In this document: positions 18,364-27,899 of the stretch, one piece after another
Layout of the letters: every line of letters starts with the position of its first letter
How positions within the stretch are numbered: the stretch's first letter is position 1
Source: Oscillospiraceae bacterium
Lineage (GTDB): Bacteria; Bacillota; Clostridia; Oscillospirales; Ruminococcaceae
Direction of reading: 5' to 3'
NCBI GenBank assembly: GCA_009777725.1
Contig: WRLG01000003.1
Span: forward strand, 105,614-169,613
Length of the DNA: 64,000 bases
Program-made: the position numbers and the translations under genes
Notes under the pieces: generated by a model
What the model was told of the DNA's origin: nothing
What the model saw: the letters and a program-made list of their open reading frames with translations, nothing else
Database searches by the model: none

Positions 18364-19326
18364 TCAACTCCGCTTCCTTAAACGAATATCTTTCTTATAA
18401 TCCCAAAACTTAGAAGTCTTTCCTGTTTTTGTCGTTTGCGGATTTCTCAAAACATCAATTTCGCCATTGCTTTCAAGTGTTTTCAAAATAGAGCCGCCTT
18501 TGCCGCTGCTTAACCGAGAAATGCTACACAATACACCATACTCATTATAGAAGTCAGCTAAAAATGCGTTAAGCCGAGTAAATTCTGTTACCCCTAAAAG
18601 ATACTCACACATTTTTGACTCTAACATATCATCATTTGTTATTTCGTTTTCAACCGATTGTTCAAATAAAGATGTTTGTCCGCCACTTTGAATATCTATG
18701 AACAGCTTATCGGCTCTGGCGGAAATATTATCGACCATGAGCAAGCAACCATCGGGGTGATTGGTTGCGTGAACCATTCTGTATTTTGGGTGATTTCCCT
18801 CCCTTAAGCGAATTGGCATATCTAAAACATAACTGTATTTACAGCGCAGACGGTATCAGCTAATGAATCGAAAAGTGTTGCGTTTAATGCTTTAATTCCA
18901 AGGGTCTATGTAAAGAAACACATTACAGTTGCGAATTTCAGAACGTGCTTTTTTCAGAATGGGTATTATTTTTTCCTCAAATGCACCATTTATTATTTCG
19001 TATTCTCCAAAAGTTTGAGTTAAAAGATTTCTTTCCAACTCGCCGGCATGATTTAATTCTATAAATTTCATATTGACCAGCGGGAGAGGGGTGTTGTCTT
19101 TACGCACGGAAATACTCTTTTGTAGACTCTCTATAGCCGTTAAAGGCGAACCGTTTTTACCATCATCGAATTTGCCTTTGCCCGCAAAACAGTCAATATA
19201 TAGAATAGGGTTATTCATTGAAAAAACCTTACTGAAATACGGCACTAAGTAACAGCCGAGAAGCTCATCTTTTACTCCTGACCATATTTTCTTCTCCTTG
19301 AAAAAATTACGATTGTCTTTAGGCAT
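18364..19326 (-). pseudogene. tcmP: tcmP, three-Cys-motif partner protein, broken by frameshift and internal deletion
   Basis: The 5' part from ATG 19326 (GGAGGT ribosome site) reads KKIWSGVKDELLGCYLVPYF, YIDCFAGKGKFDDG and FLYIDPW, the methyltransferase-like core of TcmP. At about 18900 one base is missing: in the next frame the sequence continues correctly as GIKALNATLFDSLAD. About 20 codons later a deletion joins it to the C-terminal part (MPIRLREGNHPKYRMVHATN, then HPDG), which stays open to 18364. Total coding is about 300 codons, short for the family. Confidence 0.8.
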
Positions 19327-19408
19327 AAGTTTGACCTCCAAACATATTAAAGAGTTTTATTTTTGAAATGTCATTATCCCTCATGTCTCTTAAAATTCTC
19401 TGCCTACT

Positions 19409-19705
19409 CTAATACTCGTTCAAATATTTCTTCGTCCCATTCGGGAGGATAGCCGTTTTCATATAATAATAATGTATCTGTTTCCAAACATCATAAATAT
19501 CAGCATCCTCTTCAATTGCTGTTTTAAATTCAAATACTGCCACGGGAATTCCGTTTATAAACAAAAGCATATCGGGACGGCGGAGTTTTTCACCCTGCAC
19601 CGAATATTATGTAACAACTTTATAAGTGTTGTTATCAATTTCGTCAAAATCAATATAATTAATGTGCAATGCTATTTTGCTCGTATCGTCACGAATAAGG
19701 TCAAA
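19409..19705 (-). pseudogene. hsdR: Type I restriction endonuclease subunit fragment
   Basis: Only the HsdR nuclease-domain neighbourhood survives: DLIRDDTSKIALHINYIDFD, a TAA stop, then GEKLRRPDMLLFINGIPVAV and FEFK. The Asp and the Glu-x-Lys of the PD-(D/E)xK site are visible in RRPD and FEFK. The N-terminus and the whole helicase motor are gone. The downstream codons after WKQIHYYY no longer resemble HsdR. Confidence 0.75.
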
Positions 19706-19743
19706 CCCCCGTTAAATTCACGGATTCGCCCTCCTCGTTTGGT

Positions 19744-19896
19744 TTATTCGTCAAGCATTAACGGTTTCTTTGACTCACGCAGTTTGCGAATTTCTTCACG
19801 CTTTTTGGAACGGATTTGTAAGTATTGCCCAAGCAACACTGCCGAAATAGGCACAATAATAAGTGCCGCAAGGGTTAGATAATCGCTAGCAGTCAT
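19744..19896 (-). CDS. 50-aa single-pass membrane protein in the hsd locus
   Basis: ATG 19896 follows AAAGGGG. One transmembrane helix (residues 7-27, YLTLAALIIVPISAVLLGQY) is followed by a basic, charged tail (RSKKREEIRKLRESKK). It sits between hsdS and hsdR remnants. No family recognised. The frame and ribosome site are intact while its neighbours are broken. Confidence 0.55.
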   Translation of the reverse strand: MTASDYLTLAALIIVPISAVLLGQYLQIRSKKREEIRKLRESKKPLMLDE

Positions 19897-19912
19897 AATT
19901 TTAACCCCTTTC

Positions 19913-21039
19913 TTACACGCTCGCCTCTTCCAACGAGCCTTTAATTAATATCGGACAGATGTCCTTAATCTGCGATTTCATCTTTTCGTTAATTTCCCTC
20001 CGCTTGAGATAAGCATTGTAGATATTCACAATTGACTGCTGAACGACTATATCGGGAATAGGGATTTTAACCGCACACATATCTTCCCAACTAAAAGCCT
20101 CTCTTGCACTTCCCCACGAATGAAAACGAGCATAACGATTAAATTCGGGGCGGTTGAAGAAAATTTTCAAGTAGCTTGGTATCATTTTGTCTTTTTTTGA
20201 AACCTTAAAAGCAACATAAGAAAATGAGCAGATGTAGGTATTATTTGAACCATTATGTGCAAGTGAAATTTTTTCGCCGTTGCGGGAAGTTATAGTCACA
20301 TAAGAAAAAGAATCGGGTTCTACAATCAGATATGGCTTGAGCGACACTCCCCCATATCCGCTTTAGTTTCAATAAACTGCTTTTCAATAGAAACACCTTT
20401 GACGTCTTCAACTCCATATTCAAGCGAGGTGTTTTTATCTTCGCAAAGTTCAACGTACTCCCCAATCGCTATATACGGCATTTCGTGCCGCAAACGCTCA
20501 ACATAGGAATCGCAAGTCAACTTTAAATCCTCCAACCCCCGCTCATAAGCCCGCTGATTCGCAAGCATGGCATTGTAAACAGCCACAACTTTTCCCTGAT
20601 TCGCCAATGGCGGCAGATTTATGGAAATATCGCACATATCGCTCCACGAAAACGCTTCACGAGCAGAACCCCACGAGTTGAACCGTGCGTATCGGTCAAA
20701 TTCAGGGCGGTTAAAATACATATAGAGGTAGTCCGAGTTAAGATTATCCGTGTCTGAAACTCTGAAAATTATAGAAATTGACGACACAAGAAAGGTTTGG
20801 TCTGTGGTATTATAACCGAGCGACATTTTTTCACCACGTCTTGAAGTATCGGGAACATAAGCAAAGTGCCGTGGAGGTAACAATTTATAAGAGGTCATAC
20901 TAACACCGTCTAAGTTTGCCTTTGTATTTATAAGTTGCTTTGCAGTCGAAAGACCAACAACATCATTACTGGTAAAAGTGCCGTCAGCGTTACGGCGGTC
21001 AGATTGTTCTATATATTCACCAAGTTTAGTCAATCCCAT
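19913..21039 (-). pseudogene. hsdS: Type I restriction specificity subunit, frameshifted
   Basis: Two target-recognition domains with matching conserved regions are visible. The first half contains YFNRPEFDRYARFNSWGSAR and EAFSW, the second FFNRPEFNRYARFHSWGSAR and EAFSW, each before a helical spacer. The halves are in different frames. The shift lies in a run of five C (plus strand 20349-20353): one base would restore MGGVSLKPYL. The change could be real, phase-variable or a sequencing error. Start ATG 21039 after AGGGGG. Confidence 0.85.
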
Positions 21040-21051
21040 ACCCAATCCCCC

Positions 21052-21483
21052 TTACTGATTGTTTGTTGCATAATACCACTTTTTTACTTCATCGCTAAAT
21101 TTATTCAAAACCCATTCTGTACCTTTTTCACCATATTTTATAGCAAGGTAAATAGGAATGTTATCGGTATGCCATTTTAATTCACGTTGATATTTGTTGT
21201 ACTCAGCGATTATAGGATTATAAAATGGATTAAAACTCTGATTATATTGCGTAAAAAAGTTCTGAGTTTGAGGTGGTGTTACAGCACTTTTTGCCGCAAG
21301 TATAGCATCATAAATTTTAATTTCATTTTTATATCGTTCTTCGGTTTTACCTAATCTTCGTGCTATAGTTAGAATATCTGCATTTTCTAATATCGTGTAA
21401 TTGTCATAACGGAAGTTTATATCATCGGTAAGATTATATAGGTTGCCTAAAAAGTCAACTACATCGTTTATAGTCACATTCAT
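21052..21483 (-). CDS. Hypothetical protein between hsdM and hsdS, 143 aa
   Basis: ATG 21483 with GGAGAGGG upstream; it overlaps the hsdM stop at 21480 by ATGA. Soluble, helical at the start (INDVVDFLGNLYNLTD) and rich in Asn/Tyr/Phe in the middle. No family recognised. The position inside an hsd operon suggests an accessory role, but the sequence gives no mechanism. Confidence 0.6.
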   Translation of the reverse strand: MNVTINDVVDFLGNLYNLTDDINFRYDNYTILENADILTIARRLGKTEERYKNEIKIYDAILAAKSAVTPPQTQNFFTQYNQSFNPFYNPIIAEYNKYQRELKWHTDNIPIYLAIKYGEKGTEWVLNKFSDEVKKWYYATNNQ

Positions 21484-22264
21484 TTTGCCCTCTCCTTTAT
21501 ACAAATATCATAGCCAATCCCCCTAAACGCTTCTTCAAGCATGGCTTGTGATTCTTTTTCGGCTCTTAAAACATCACGCATTTCAGTTTGAATCCGTGCC
21601 ATTTCTGCGGCGTAATCAATCTCCAAATCATGGTCGATAAACTCGATATACTTGCTCGGAGCGAGGGAATAACCCTGTGCGGCAATCTCTGCTTTTGTTG
21701 CTGACTTGCAGAGTTTCGGGACGTCTTTATAGTCGCTACCTGTCTGCCAGTCGGTATAAATTTTCTTGACAGCGGCAATCTGCTTGTCCGAAAACTGCAC
21801 ATACTTTTTCTCGTAAATATTCTCGTTCCAGCGACGCAAGTCAATGAAAAGCACTTCACCTTGCCTGTCACGCAATTGCCGACCATTGAGCATACGGGCT
21901 TTTTTGTTTTGATTAATAATCCAAAGCGTAACGGAAATATCGGTTGAATAAAACATCTCCCTCGGCAAAACAATAATCGCTTCAACCTTATCATTCTCAA
22001 TCAGCTTTTGGCGGATTTCACCCTCAATGCCATCGGCGTTCAATGCTCCGTTGGCAAGCAAAAATCCCGCTATACCGCCGGTTACATCAAGTTTTTTGAG
22101 CATATGTAAAATCCAAGCATAGTATTCATAAACACGCCCGATACAAGACCCATAACAGCATCTCGATTTTTCTCATTGCCGCCAACAGTTCCCCGCAAAG
22201 AATTACGGCAATTCCACATTATAGTTTCAAGCGATTGCTCTTGTAATTTTACTTTCTTAGCCAT
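21480..22264 (-). pseudogene. hsdM: Type I modification methylase with internal deletions
   Basis: The N-terminus (MAKKVKLQEQSLETIMWNCR, then a DAVMGLV end) is joined to a tiny GRVYEY piece and then to the C-terminal half (YAWILHMLKKLD, GIAGFLLANGAL, VEAIIVLPREMFYSTDISVT, LWIINQNKK). The SAM-binding and Asn-Pro-Pro-Phe catalytic core is missing and the parts are in different frames. At least two deletions removed roughly 250 residues. The promoter and ribosome site remain. Confidence 0.85.
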
Positions 22265-22316
22265 ATCAATCTCCATAACATTTATTAAATTAAGCCGACT
22301 AACTCACTACACTATA

Positions 22317-22345
22317 ATTATAGCAGATAATCCGTCAAATGTAAA
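22317..22345 (-). promoter_or_regulatory. Promoter of the hsd remnant operon
   Basis: Minus-strand TTTACA (22340-22345), 17-base spacer, TATAAT (22317-22322), about 50 bases before the hsdM start. Confidence 0.65.
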
Positions 22346-22495
22346 GACACAAACAAACATTTTTCTTAAAAAAAGAAAGTATTCACCAATCCTCAACCCC
22401 CATCTCCCTCATCTCCCTATCCATCCGCTCGAATCTGTCGTCAACAAAATTTTTCGGTCGCTCGGGCAGTCTGCTTTCCCTTACTGCCTTGTTCT

Positions 22496-23053
22496 TCAAA
22501 ATATCACGCTCTTTATAAGTTTCTCGCTGATTATATTCAAAATTCCCGCAAAAATATATTGCTCATTATTTGCAAGAGCAACGATGTGGTCTCCGTGCGT
22601 AAAATTTATTTCGGCGGGTTCGTTTACCTCCGAAAAAAGATACATTGCTATGTTGAAAAAAATCCCGAAACCATGAAGGATTAAATGGTTGAGTGCCTTG
22701 AAAAACATACCGTTTTGCCCCAACCGTCCCTCCTCCAAATCCCGCCGCTCGGTTTTGGCAAAGACGGCGTTCAGCAGAAGCTCACGGACAGCCTTTTCAT
22801 CAAGCCCCGTTTTATCGCAAATATCCGCTTCAACGTGTGTCGGAGCATCCTCCAAACCAAGCAAATAATCCGAAGTTACATCAAAATATTTTGCAATTTT
22901 GCAGACCGCTATCGCCCCCGCTTCACGGTCGGAGTTGAGGTAATTGCTGAGTGCCGAAGTCGCAATTCCGATTTCATCAGCTATCTGATTTTGCGTGAGC
23001 TTTGAGATAGTTTTCTTTTCATAAACCAAATGAAATATAAGCAACTTCTCCAC
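22496..23053 (-). CDS. XRE-family transcriptional regulator with a displaced tail
   Basis: The N-terminal helix-turn-helix is clear: LTQNQIADEIGIATSALSNY then KIAKYFDVTSDYLLGLEDA. The C-terminal part is of unknown type. Just before the stop at 22496 another frame opens and reads a plausible continuation (YKERDILKNKAVRESRLPER, then PKNFVDDRFERMDREM) to TGA at 22383. There is no start codon for it, so a frameshift at about 22520 probably shortened the protein. The start overlaps the divergent DUF3847 gene, and both may have lost their first codons in one deletion. Confidence 0.65.
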   Translation of the reverse strand: MEKLLIFHLVYEKKTISKLTQNQIADEIGIATSALSNYLNSDREAGAIAVCKIAKYFDVTSDYLLGLEDAPTHVEADICDKTGLDEKAVRELLLNAVFAKTERRDLEEGRLGQNGMFFKALNHLILHGFGIFFNIAMYLFSEVNEPAEINFTHGDHIVALANNEQYIFAGILNIISEKLIKSVIF

Positions 23054-23290
23054 CGAAAAGAACGCCTAATAAGCACTCTCAAAAAAGAAGGACGTCGAAT
23101 GAGAACCCACCACCTAATCGAACGAGGTGCAATCTTTGAAAGCCTTATCCCTAACGCAAAAGATTTGACGAACGAGCAAGTTAAACATTTGCTCAAAACA
23201 GTATTGCAGACAAAATCTGCGGCTTGTTTTCTTGAAGAAATTGCAAAAGAAAACGCCGCTGCGAGCTTGCCGAACTGCGTGTCCATGTAA
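23030..23290 (+). CDS. DUF3847 protein, probably truncated at both ends
   Basis: The middle (MRTHHLIERGAIFESLIP and LTNEQVKHLLKTVLQ) matches DUF3847, a small protein normally encoded beside MobA/MobL relaxases in clostridial mobilisable elements. The usual N-terminal coiled region is short and no relaxase follows, so this is a leftover of a lost mobilisation module. The C-terminal codons after EEIAKENAAA look foreign. Confidence 0.58.
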   Translation: MKYKQLLHRKERLISTLKKEGRRMRTHHLIERGAIFESLIPNAKDLTNEQVKHLLKTVLQTKSAACFLEEIAKENAAASLPNCVSM

Positions 23291-23363
23291 TGGCGCACAT
23301 ATAAACTTCTGTCAAGTAAAGACTAAAAAAATATAGTAAACTTTTTATGTCTGAACCAATTAA

Positions 23364-23398
23364 AAAAAGCGGCGATGAAATCTTCACCGCCGCTTTTT
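23364..23398 (-). terminator. Terminator of recombinase cassette A
   Basis: AAAAAGCGGCG (23364-23374) and CGCCGCTTTTT (23388-23398) form a perfect 11-base stem with an inner TGAA/TTCA extension. It lies just past the recombinase stop at 23401 and is followed by a seven-T run on the minus strand. Confidence 0.8.
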
Positions 23399-23400
23399 GC

Positions 23401-24978
23401 TTAAATATTCAAATCTCCGAACGCAAACTGAAGCTCAATCCTGTCAGGAGCATAAACAACAATCCGCTCAACCGGAAAAAGCATTTCGTCTGTTAATTCC
23501 TCTGCAACTAAAATACTCTGCAGGAGCGGCTCATTATCGTATTCAACCATCTGTCCTTCAAATCCCTGTAACCGAGAATTCAAATCAGCCAAGCGAGCCT
23601 GTGCGTCTGATAATTCCTTACTTAAATCAGCCTTTGCTTTGATATATCTATCCTTTTCAAGCTTGTCATCGGCGAATTTTTCATAGAGAGCAGTTTTACA
23701 TCGTTCTAACTGACTTATTCGGGATAACAGTCCTTTATACTCCGACAAAACCATTTCTTTTTCAGAATTACTCTGAGCGGCAGTTGCTTTGCGTTTCCGA
23801 TTATTATCAAAAACCTTTTGAGCTTCAACTTTTACCGCAGATAAAACAATCGCCTTTAAGTCGGCAATATAGGTTTTATCGCTGTTGCAGTCTTGCTCCC
23901 TTTTAAGCCTTTGGCTATCGCAAAAATGATATTTCCCGCCCCAGCGGTCTACTTGCATTGACCGCTCGCAATGTCCGCAGAATATCCTGCCCTTAAACGG
24001 TGAGGGTATATATTTTGGTCTGTTCAAATTTGCATACTTGGGGTTTTTAGAGTTTGTGGTTTTGTTGAAACGCTTTTGAACATCGGCAAACTGCTCCTTG
24101 GGTATAATAGCCTCGTGAGTATCGGGAACTCTAACCCATTCGCTTTCCGGGATTTTAATAATTTGCTTGCTGCTGGGCAACGCCACAGTTGTTTTACAGC
24201 TAACCATTGTTCCCGTATAGCGCTCGTCTTTCAGTAAAAAACTGATTTGAGAATCCGACCAATACGACTTCCCGTTTGCGGGCTTCCTTCCAACATAGCT
24301 TCGTCCGCTTTTAACTCTATAAGCACCGATACTGTCCGTGCCTTCAGAATTTAGAACTGCGGCAATTTTTGAATTTGACTTCCCTTCGCAAGCCATATCG
24401 AATATACGTCGGATAATTAAAGCCGCAACCTCGTCTACAACGAGTTTATTTTTTTCGGTCTTAGAACGAATATAACCGAATGGTGCCATTCCACAGAAAT
24501 ATTCTCCCCTTAATGCTTTGGCTCTGTGACTCTGCCGTACTTTCTCGGATAATTCCCTAACATAAATGTCGTGCATAAGCGAACTGAAAGCAACATCGAG
24601 CGGAGCGGTCTGCCCTTTGAAATCCATACTATCGTAATTATCGTTTATTGATATAAATCTGATACCGAGAAAAGGAAATATTTTGTCGAGATGTTCGTTG
24701 ACTTCCGCATAATTCCTACCCCAACGGCTTAAATCTTTGACAATTATAGTCTGAATCTTTCCCCGTTTCGCTAATTCAAGCAATTCCTGTACTTTCGGGC
24801 GTTCAAAATTCATACCCGACCAACCGTCGTCTGCGAATTCAAGAACCTCGCAATCGGAGAAAGCGGAATCGGCAGCGATATAAGAATGAATAAGGTCGCG
24901 CTGATTTGATATGCTATTGCTTTCATTAACATTGTCATCATCCTGAGAAATCCGCAAATATATCGCTAAAGCACCCAT
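23401..24978 (-). CDS. Large serine recombinase, cassette A, third gene
   Basis: About 525 residues. N-terminal resolvase domain with catalytic Ser in IYLRIS (residues 5-10), the conserved KDLSRWGRNYAEV, then the recombinase domain and zinc ribbon (CGHC, about 319-322) and a C-terminal coiled coil. Catalyses site-specific integration or excision of a mobile element. ATG 24978 is preceded by GAGGAGG; the preceding recombinase ends at 24980. Its closest counterpart here is the gene at 28303. Confidence 0.93.
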   Translation of the reverse strand: MGALAIYLRISQDDDNVNESNSISNQRDLIHSYIAADSAFSDCEVLEFADDGWSGMNFERPKVQELLELAKRGKIQTIIVKDLSRWGRNYAEVNEHLDKIFPFLGIRFISINDNYDSMDFKGQTAPLDVAFSSLMHDIYVRELSEKVRQSHRAKALRGEYFCGMAPFGYIRSKTEKNKLVVDEVAALIIRRIFDMACEGKSNSKIAAVLNSEGTDSIGAYRVKSGRSYVGRKPANGKSYWSDSQISFLLKDERYTGTMVSCKTTVALPSSKQIIKIPESEWVRVPDTHEAIIPKEQFADVQKRFNKTTNSKNPKYANLNRPKYIPSPFKGRIFCGHCERSMQVDRWGGKYHFCDSQRLKREQDCNSDKTYIADLKAIVLSAVKVEAQKVFDNNRKRKATAAQSNSEKEMVLSEYKGLLSRISQLERCKTALYEKFADDKLEKDRYIKAKADLSKELSDAQARLADLNSRLQGFEGQMVEYDNEPLLQSILVAEELTDEMLFPVERIVVYAPDRIELQFAFGDLNI

Positions 24979-24979
24979 A

Positions 24980-26677
24980 TTACACAACCTCCTCTTCAAA
25001 TTCCTGAGCCGCTATCGACTCTAACAGTTCAAACTCGTCCTTGAATTTCCAAACCACTTCGATACGTTCCGCATCAAATACTATAATCCGCTCAACAATC
25101 GCTTCGAGCATTTCTCTCGTGAGTTCTTTCGGATTTTGAAAATCCTTCGCCGCTTTAAGCCATTTGTTGTCTGACTCCGATATATTCGACATAACCGCTG
25201 CCCGCTTCGAAAGCTCGCCAATCCTCTGTTTGAGCATATCTGCTCGATTTGAATATTCAGCTTTAAGCCCGATATATTCCTGTTCTGTCAGCAGTTTGTC
25301 AACGTAATTTTCATATAACCCTGCGATACGGCTGTTTATGGTCTCCAATTCGCGCGAAACGCGCGATATTTCCGCATCAAGGACTGCTCTCGGATTACTT
25401 TGCCTCTTCATTCTCTTAGCGATAATATCGCCGAGGTTCGCCGCATAGCGGAGTTTTTCATCAACAAGAGGAAAAGCCGATGAATATATCGTATTTATAT
25501 GGATTGACTTAAAAGAATGTTCTTTCGGATGCTGGCGTTGCAGGGGACAGAAATATTGGGAATAATCCGATTTAACACCATCTTTTTTTACGCTTTCTTT
25601 ATACGACCGACCCAATCCCGAATCGCAGATGCCACATTTAAGAAATCCTCTGAATATATTATTAGGAGTTTCTCCGCGTGGTCGCTCCGCATATTCCTTG
25701 CGAACTCCTTGCTCAACCGCATTCGCCGCTTCCCATAATTTAAGGCTGATAATCGGTTCGTGAGTATTTTCCGCTAAAATCCACTTCGTCTTCGGCATAA
25801 ACGTCTTCGGGATATTATCGTATAATTTTGCCCTGCGTTTGCCAAGCTCTAACTGCCCTAAATAGACCTTGCTGCGGATGATTTGACTTATGGCTTTTAA
25901 CTGCCATATTGTCGCCTTGTAATTTCCGGTAGTATAAACGCCGTACTTTTTTTGCCGCCAACCCAAAGGAGTGGGAATCCCCGCATTGTCAAGCCGTTTG
26001 CAGATTTCGGTTTTACCGATGCCCTCCGCCCTCCATTCATATATCTTCTTTATGACCGGAGCGATTTCCTCGTCAATAACAAGTCTACCTTTTTCTGTAG
26101 CTGATTTAGCATAACCCAAAGGAGCGTAGAGACCGGTAAATTCGCCCTTTTCTCTTCGTATATTATGAGAGCAGACCATTTTACGGGATATATCTTTTAT
26201 ATGCCTGTCGTTTACAAGAGATTTCAGAGCAATAATCAGCCGCTCGTTATTCCCCGTGGACGTTTCGCTGTCGTAGCCATCGTTTACAGAAATAAACCTG
26301 ACGCACATAAACGGAAAGATTTTCTCTATGTATTCGATAGTCTCAATATAGTTCCGAGAAAAGCGAGATAAATCCTTGACGACAACGCAATCGACCCTGC
26401 CGGAACGAATATCGTCCATAAGTCGATTCCAAGACGGACGCTCAAAATCTTTTCCGCTTACCCCGTTGTCTGCATATATGTCAAATTGCGATAAATGAGG
26501 CTGTTGCGATATATACGATGATACCAATTCAATTTGAGTTTCTATGGTATCGGAATTTTTACGTCCGCTATCCTCAACCGAGAGCCGAGCGTAAACGGCT
26601 GTATTCCACATTCTAATTGAAGGTTCGGCGGCGACAGTTCCCACCGTGCCTTTACCTTTTCTGCTTACTCTTGCCAT
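24980..26677 (-). CDS. Large serine recombinase, cassette A, second gene
   Basis: 565 residues, TnpX-like. Starts with a basic Ser/Lys-rich tail, then VYARLS with the catalytic Ser, KDLSRFSRNYIET, a zinc-ribbon region (CGICDSGLGRSY, with a later CPLQRQHP) and a coiled coil. The whole frame is intact. It is paralogous to the interrupted gene at 29928, including the MARxSRK start. Follows the truncated first recombinase by 17 bases. Confidence 0.93.
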   Translation of the reverse strand: MARVSRKGKGTVGTVAAEPSIRMWNTAVYARLSVEDSGRKNSDTIETQIELVSSYISQQPHLSQFDIYADNGVSGKDFERPSWNRLMDDIRSGRVDCVVVKDLSRFSRNYIETIEYIEKIFPFMCVRFISVNDGYDSETSTGNNERLIIALKSLVNDRHIKDISRKMVCSHNIRREKGEFTGLYAPLGYAKSATEKGRLVIDEEIAPVIKKIYEWRAEGIGKTEICKRLDNAGIPTPLGWRQKKYGVYTTGNYKATIWQLKAISQIIRSKVYLGQLELGKRRAKLYDNIPKTFMPKTKWILAENTHEPIISLKLWEAANAVEQGVRKEYAERPRGETPNNIFRGFLKCGICDSGLGRSYKESVKKDGVKSDYSQYFCPLQRQHPKEHSFKSIHINTIYSSAFPLVDEKLRYAANLGDIIAKRMKRQSNPRAVLDAEISRVSRELETINSRIAGLYENYVDKLLTEQEYIGLKAEYSNRADMLKQRIGELSKRAAVMSNISESDNKWLKAAKDFQNPKELTREMLEAIVERIIVFDAERIEVVWKFKDEFELLESIAAQEFEEEVV

Positions 26678-26694
26678 TTATGCCGCCCCCTCTC

Positions 26695-27780
26695 TCAGAA
26701 CTTCGGCTTCGGGAATCTTGTGAATTTGGCTGACAGCCAATGCAAAACTAATTGCTCTTTCATAGTCATAGCGATAGCGAAATAAAACATCAAGCCTTGA
26801 CTCAAGAGCGTAATCTCCGCCGCTTGGGTTAAATCTTTTTCAGCAATGCGAACACCTTTGCAACTGCGGCAACAGACGTAATATACATAGCTTTTGCCGT
26901 TTGATTTAACAGTCTTGCGAATCATGTTCTCGCCGCATAATCCGCATTTCGCCATTCCCGAAAACGGATAAACTGTTTCAGCCCCCGGCGATGTTCGGGT
27001 ATCGGATTCCATTAATCTTGCGGCAAGGTTAAAATCGTCAAGCGTGGTAATCTCCTCGTGTGTTCCGCCTACTCTTGCCCAATCCGCTTCGGGTTTGATA
27101 AACCGCTTTTTAACTTTGTGATTAGGCGTTGAGCATTTGCCTTGAACCATAACGCCGAGATAGGTTTCATCTTTTAAGATGCGAAAAACGGCAACCGCAG
27201 ACCACAATGTCCTGCTTGATTTGGCAAACGGAGCGGAATAATTCAACCCAAGCGACTTTTTGTATTCATATGGAGATAAAACGCCCATCTTGTTGAGTTT
27301 ATCTGAAATTGCCAATGCACTCATTCCATCAAGTTTCCAACGAAATATGAGTTTCACAATATCGGCGGCGGCTTCGTCAACAACGAGTTTGTTCCGATTA
27401 TTCATATCACGCACATATCCGTAAACTGCAAACGCTCCGATAAAATCGCCTTTCTTGCGTTTAGTTTCAAGCTGACTGCGGATTTTAACCGATATGTCCC
27501 GGCAATAAGCGTCGTTTATCAGATTTAAGACGGGAACGACTAAATCTGAATTTCTGTCTTTTTTGTTGAGCGAATCATAGCCGTCATTGGCTGAAATAAA
27601 CCGAACGCCGAGGAAAGGAAAAACGTGTTCAATATACTTTCCCGATTCCCCGAAATCCCTGCCGAAGCGGGATAAATCCTTGACTATTACGCAGTTGATT
27701 TTCCCCGCTTTAATTTCTTCCATCATTTCAATAAATTTCGGGCGTTGAAAATTCGCCCCCGAAAATCCGTCGTCGGAGTG
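26695..27780 (-). pseudogene. Large serine recombinase, cassette A, first gene, N-terminally truncated
   Basis: Homology begins at SDDGFSGANFQRPKF and includes KDLSRFGRDFGES, the recombinase domain and a zinc ribbon (CGLCGENM). The first 50 or so residues with the catalytic serine are missing, replaced by unrelated codons from the adjoining noncoding element. The C-terminal coiled coil is also shortened (ends MKEQLVLHWLSAKFTRFPKP). Not expected to be active. Confidence 0.88.
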
Positions 27781-27899
27781 TGTCAATATAGACCATAAAA
27801 AAATTTTGCTCGGAAATGTAAATATTTTGTGAACACGACAAAAAGTTCGTAGCAGCTTGTTAAGAAAAATAGCCAAGCCTATGTCCTACCTGTTTTCGG

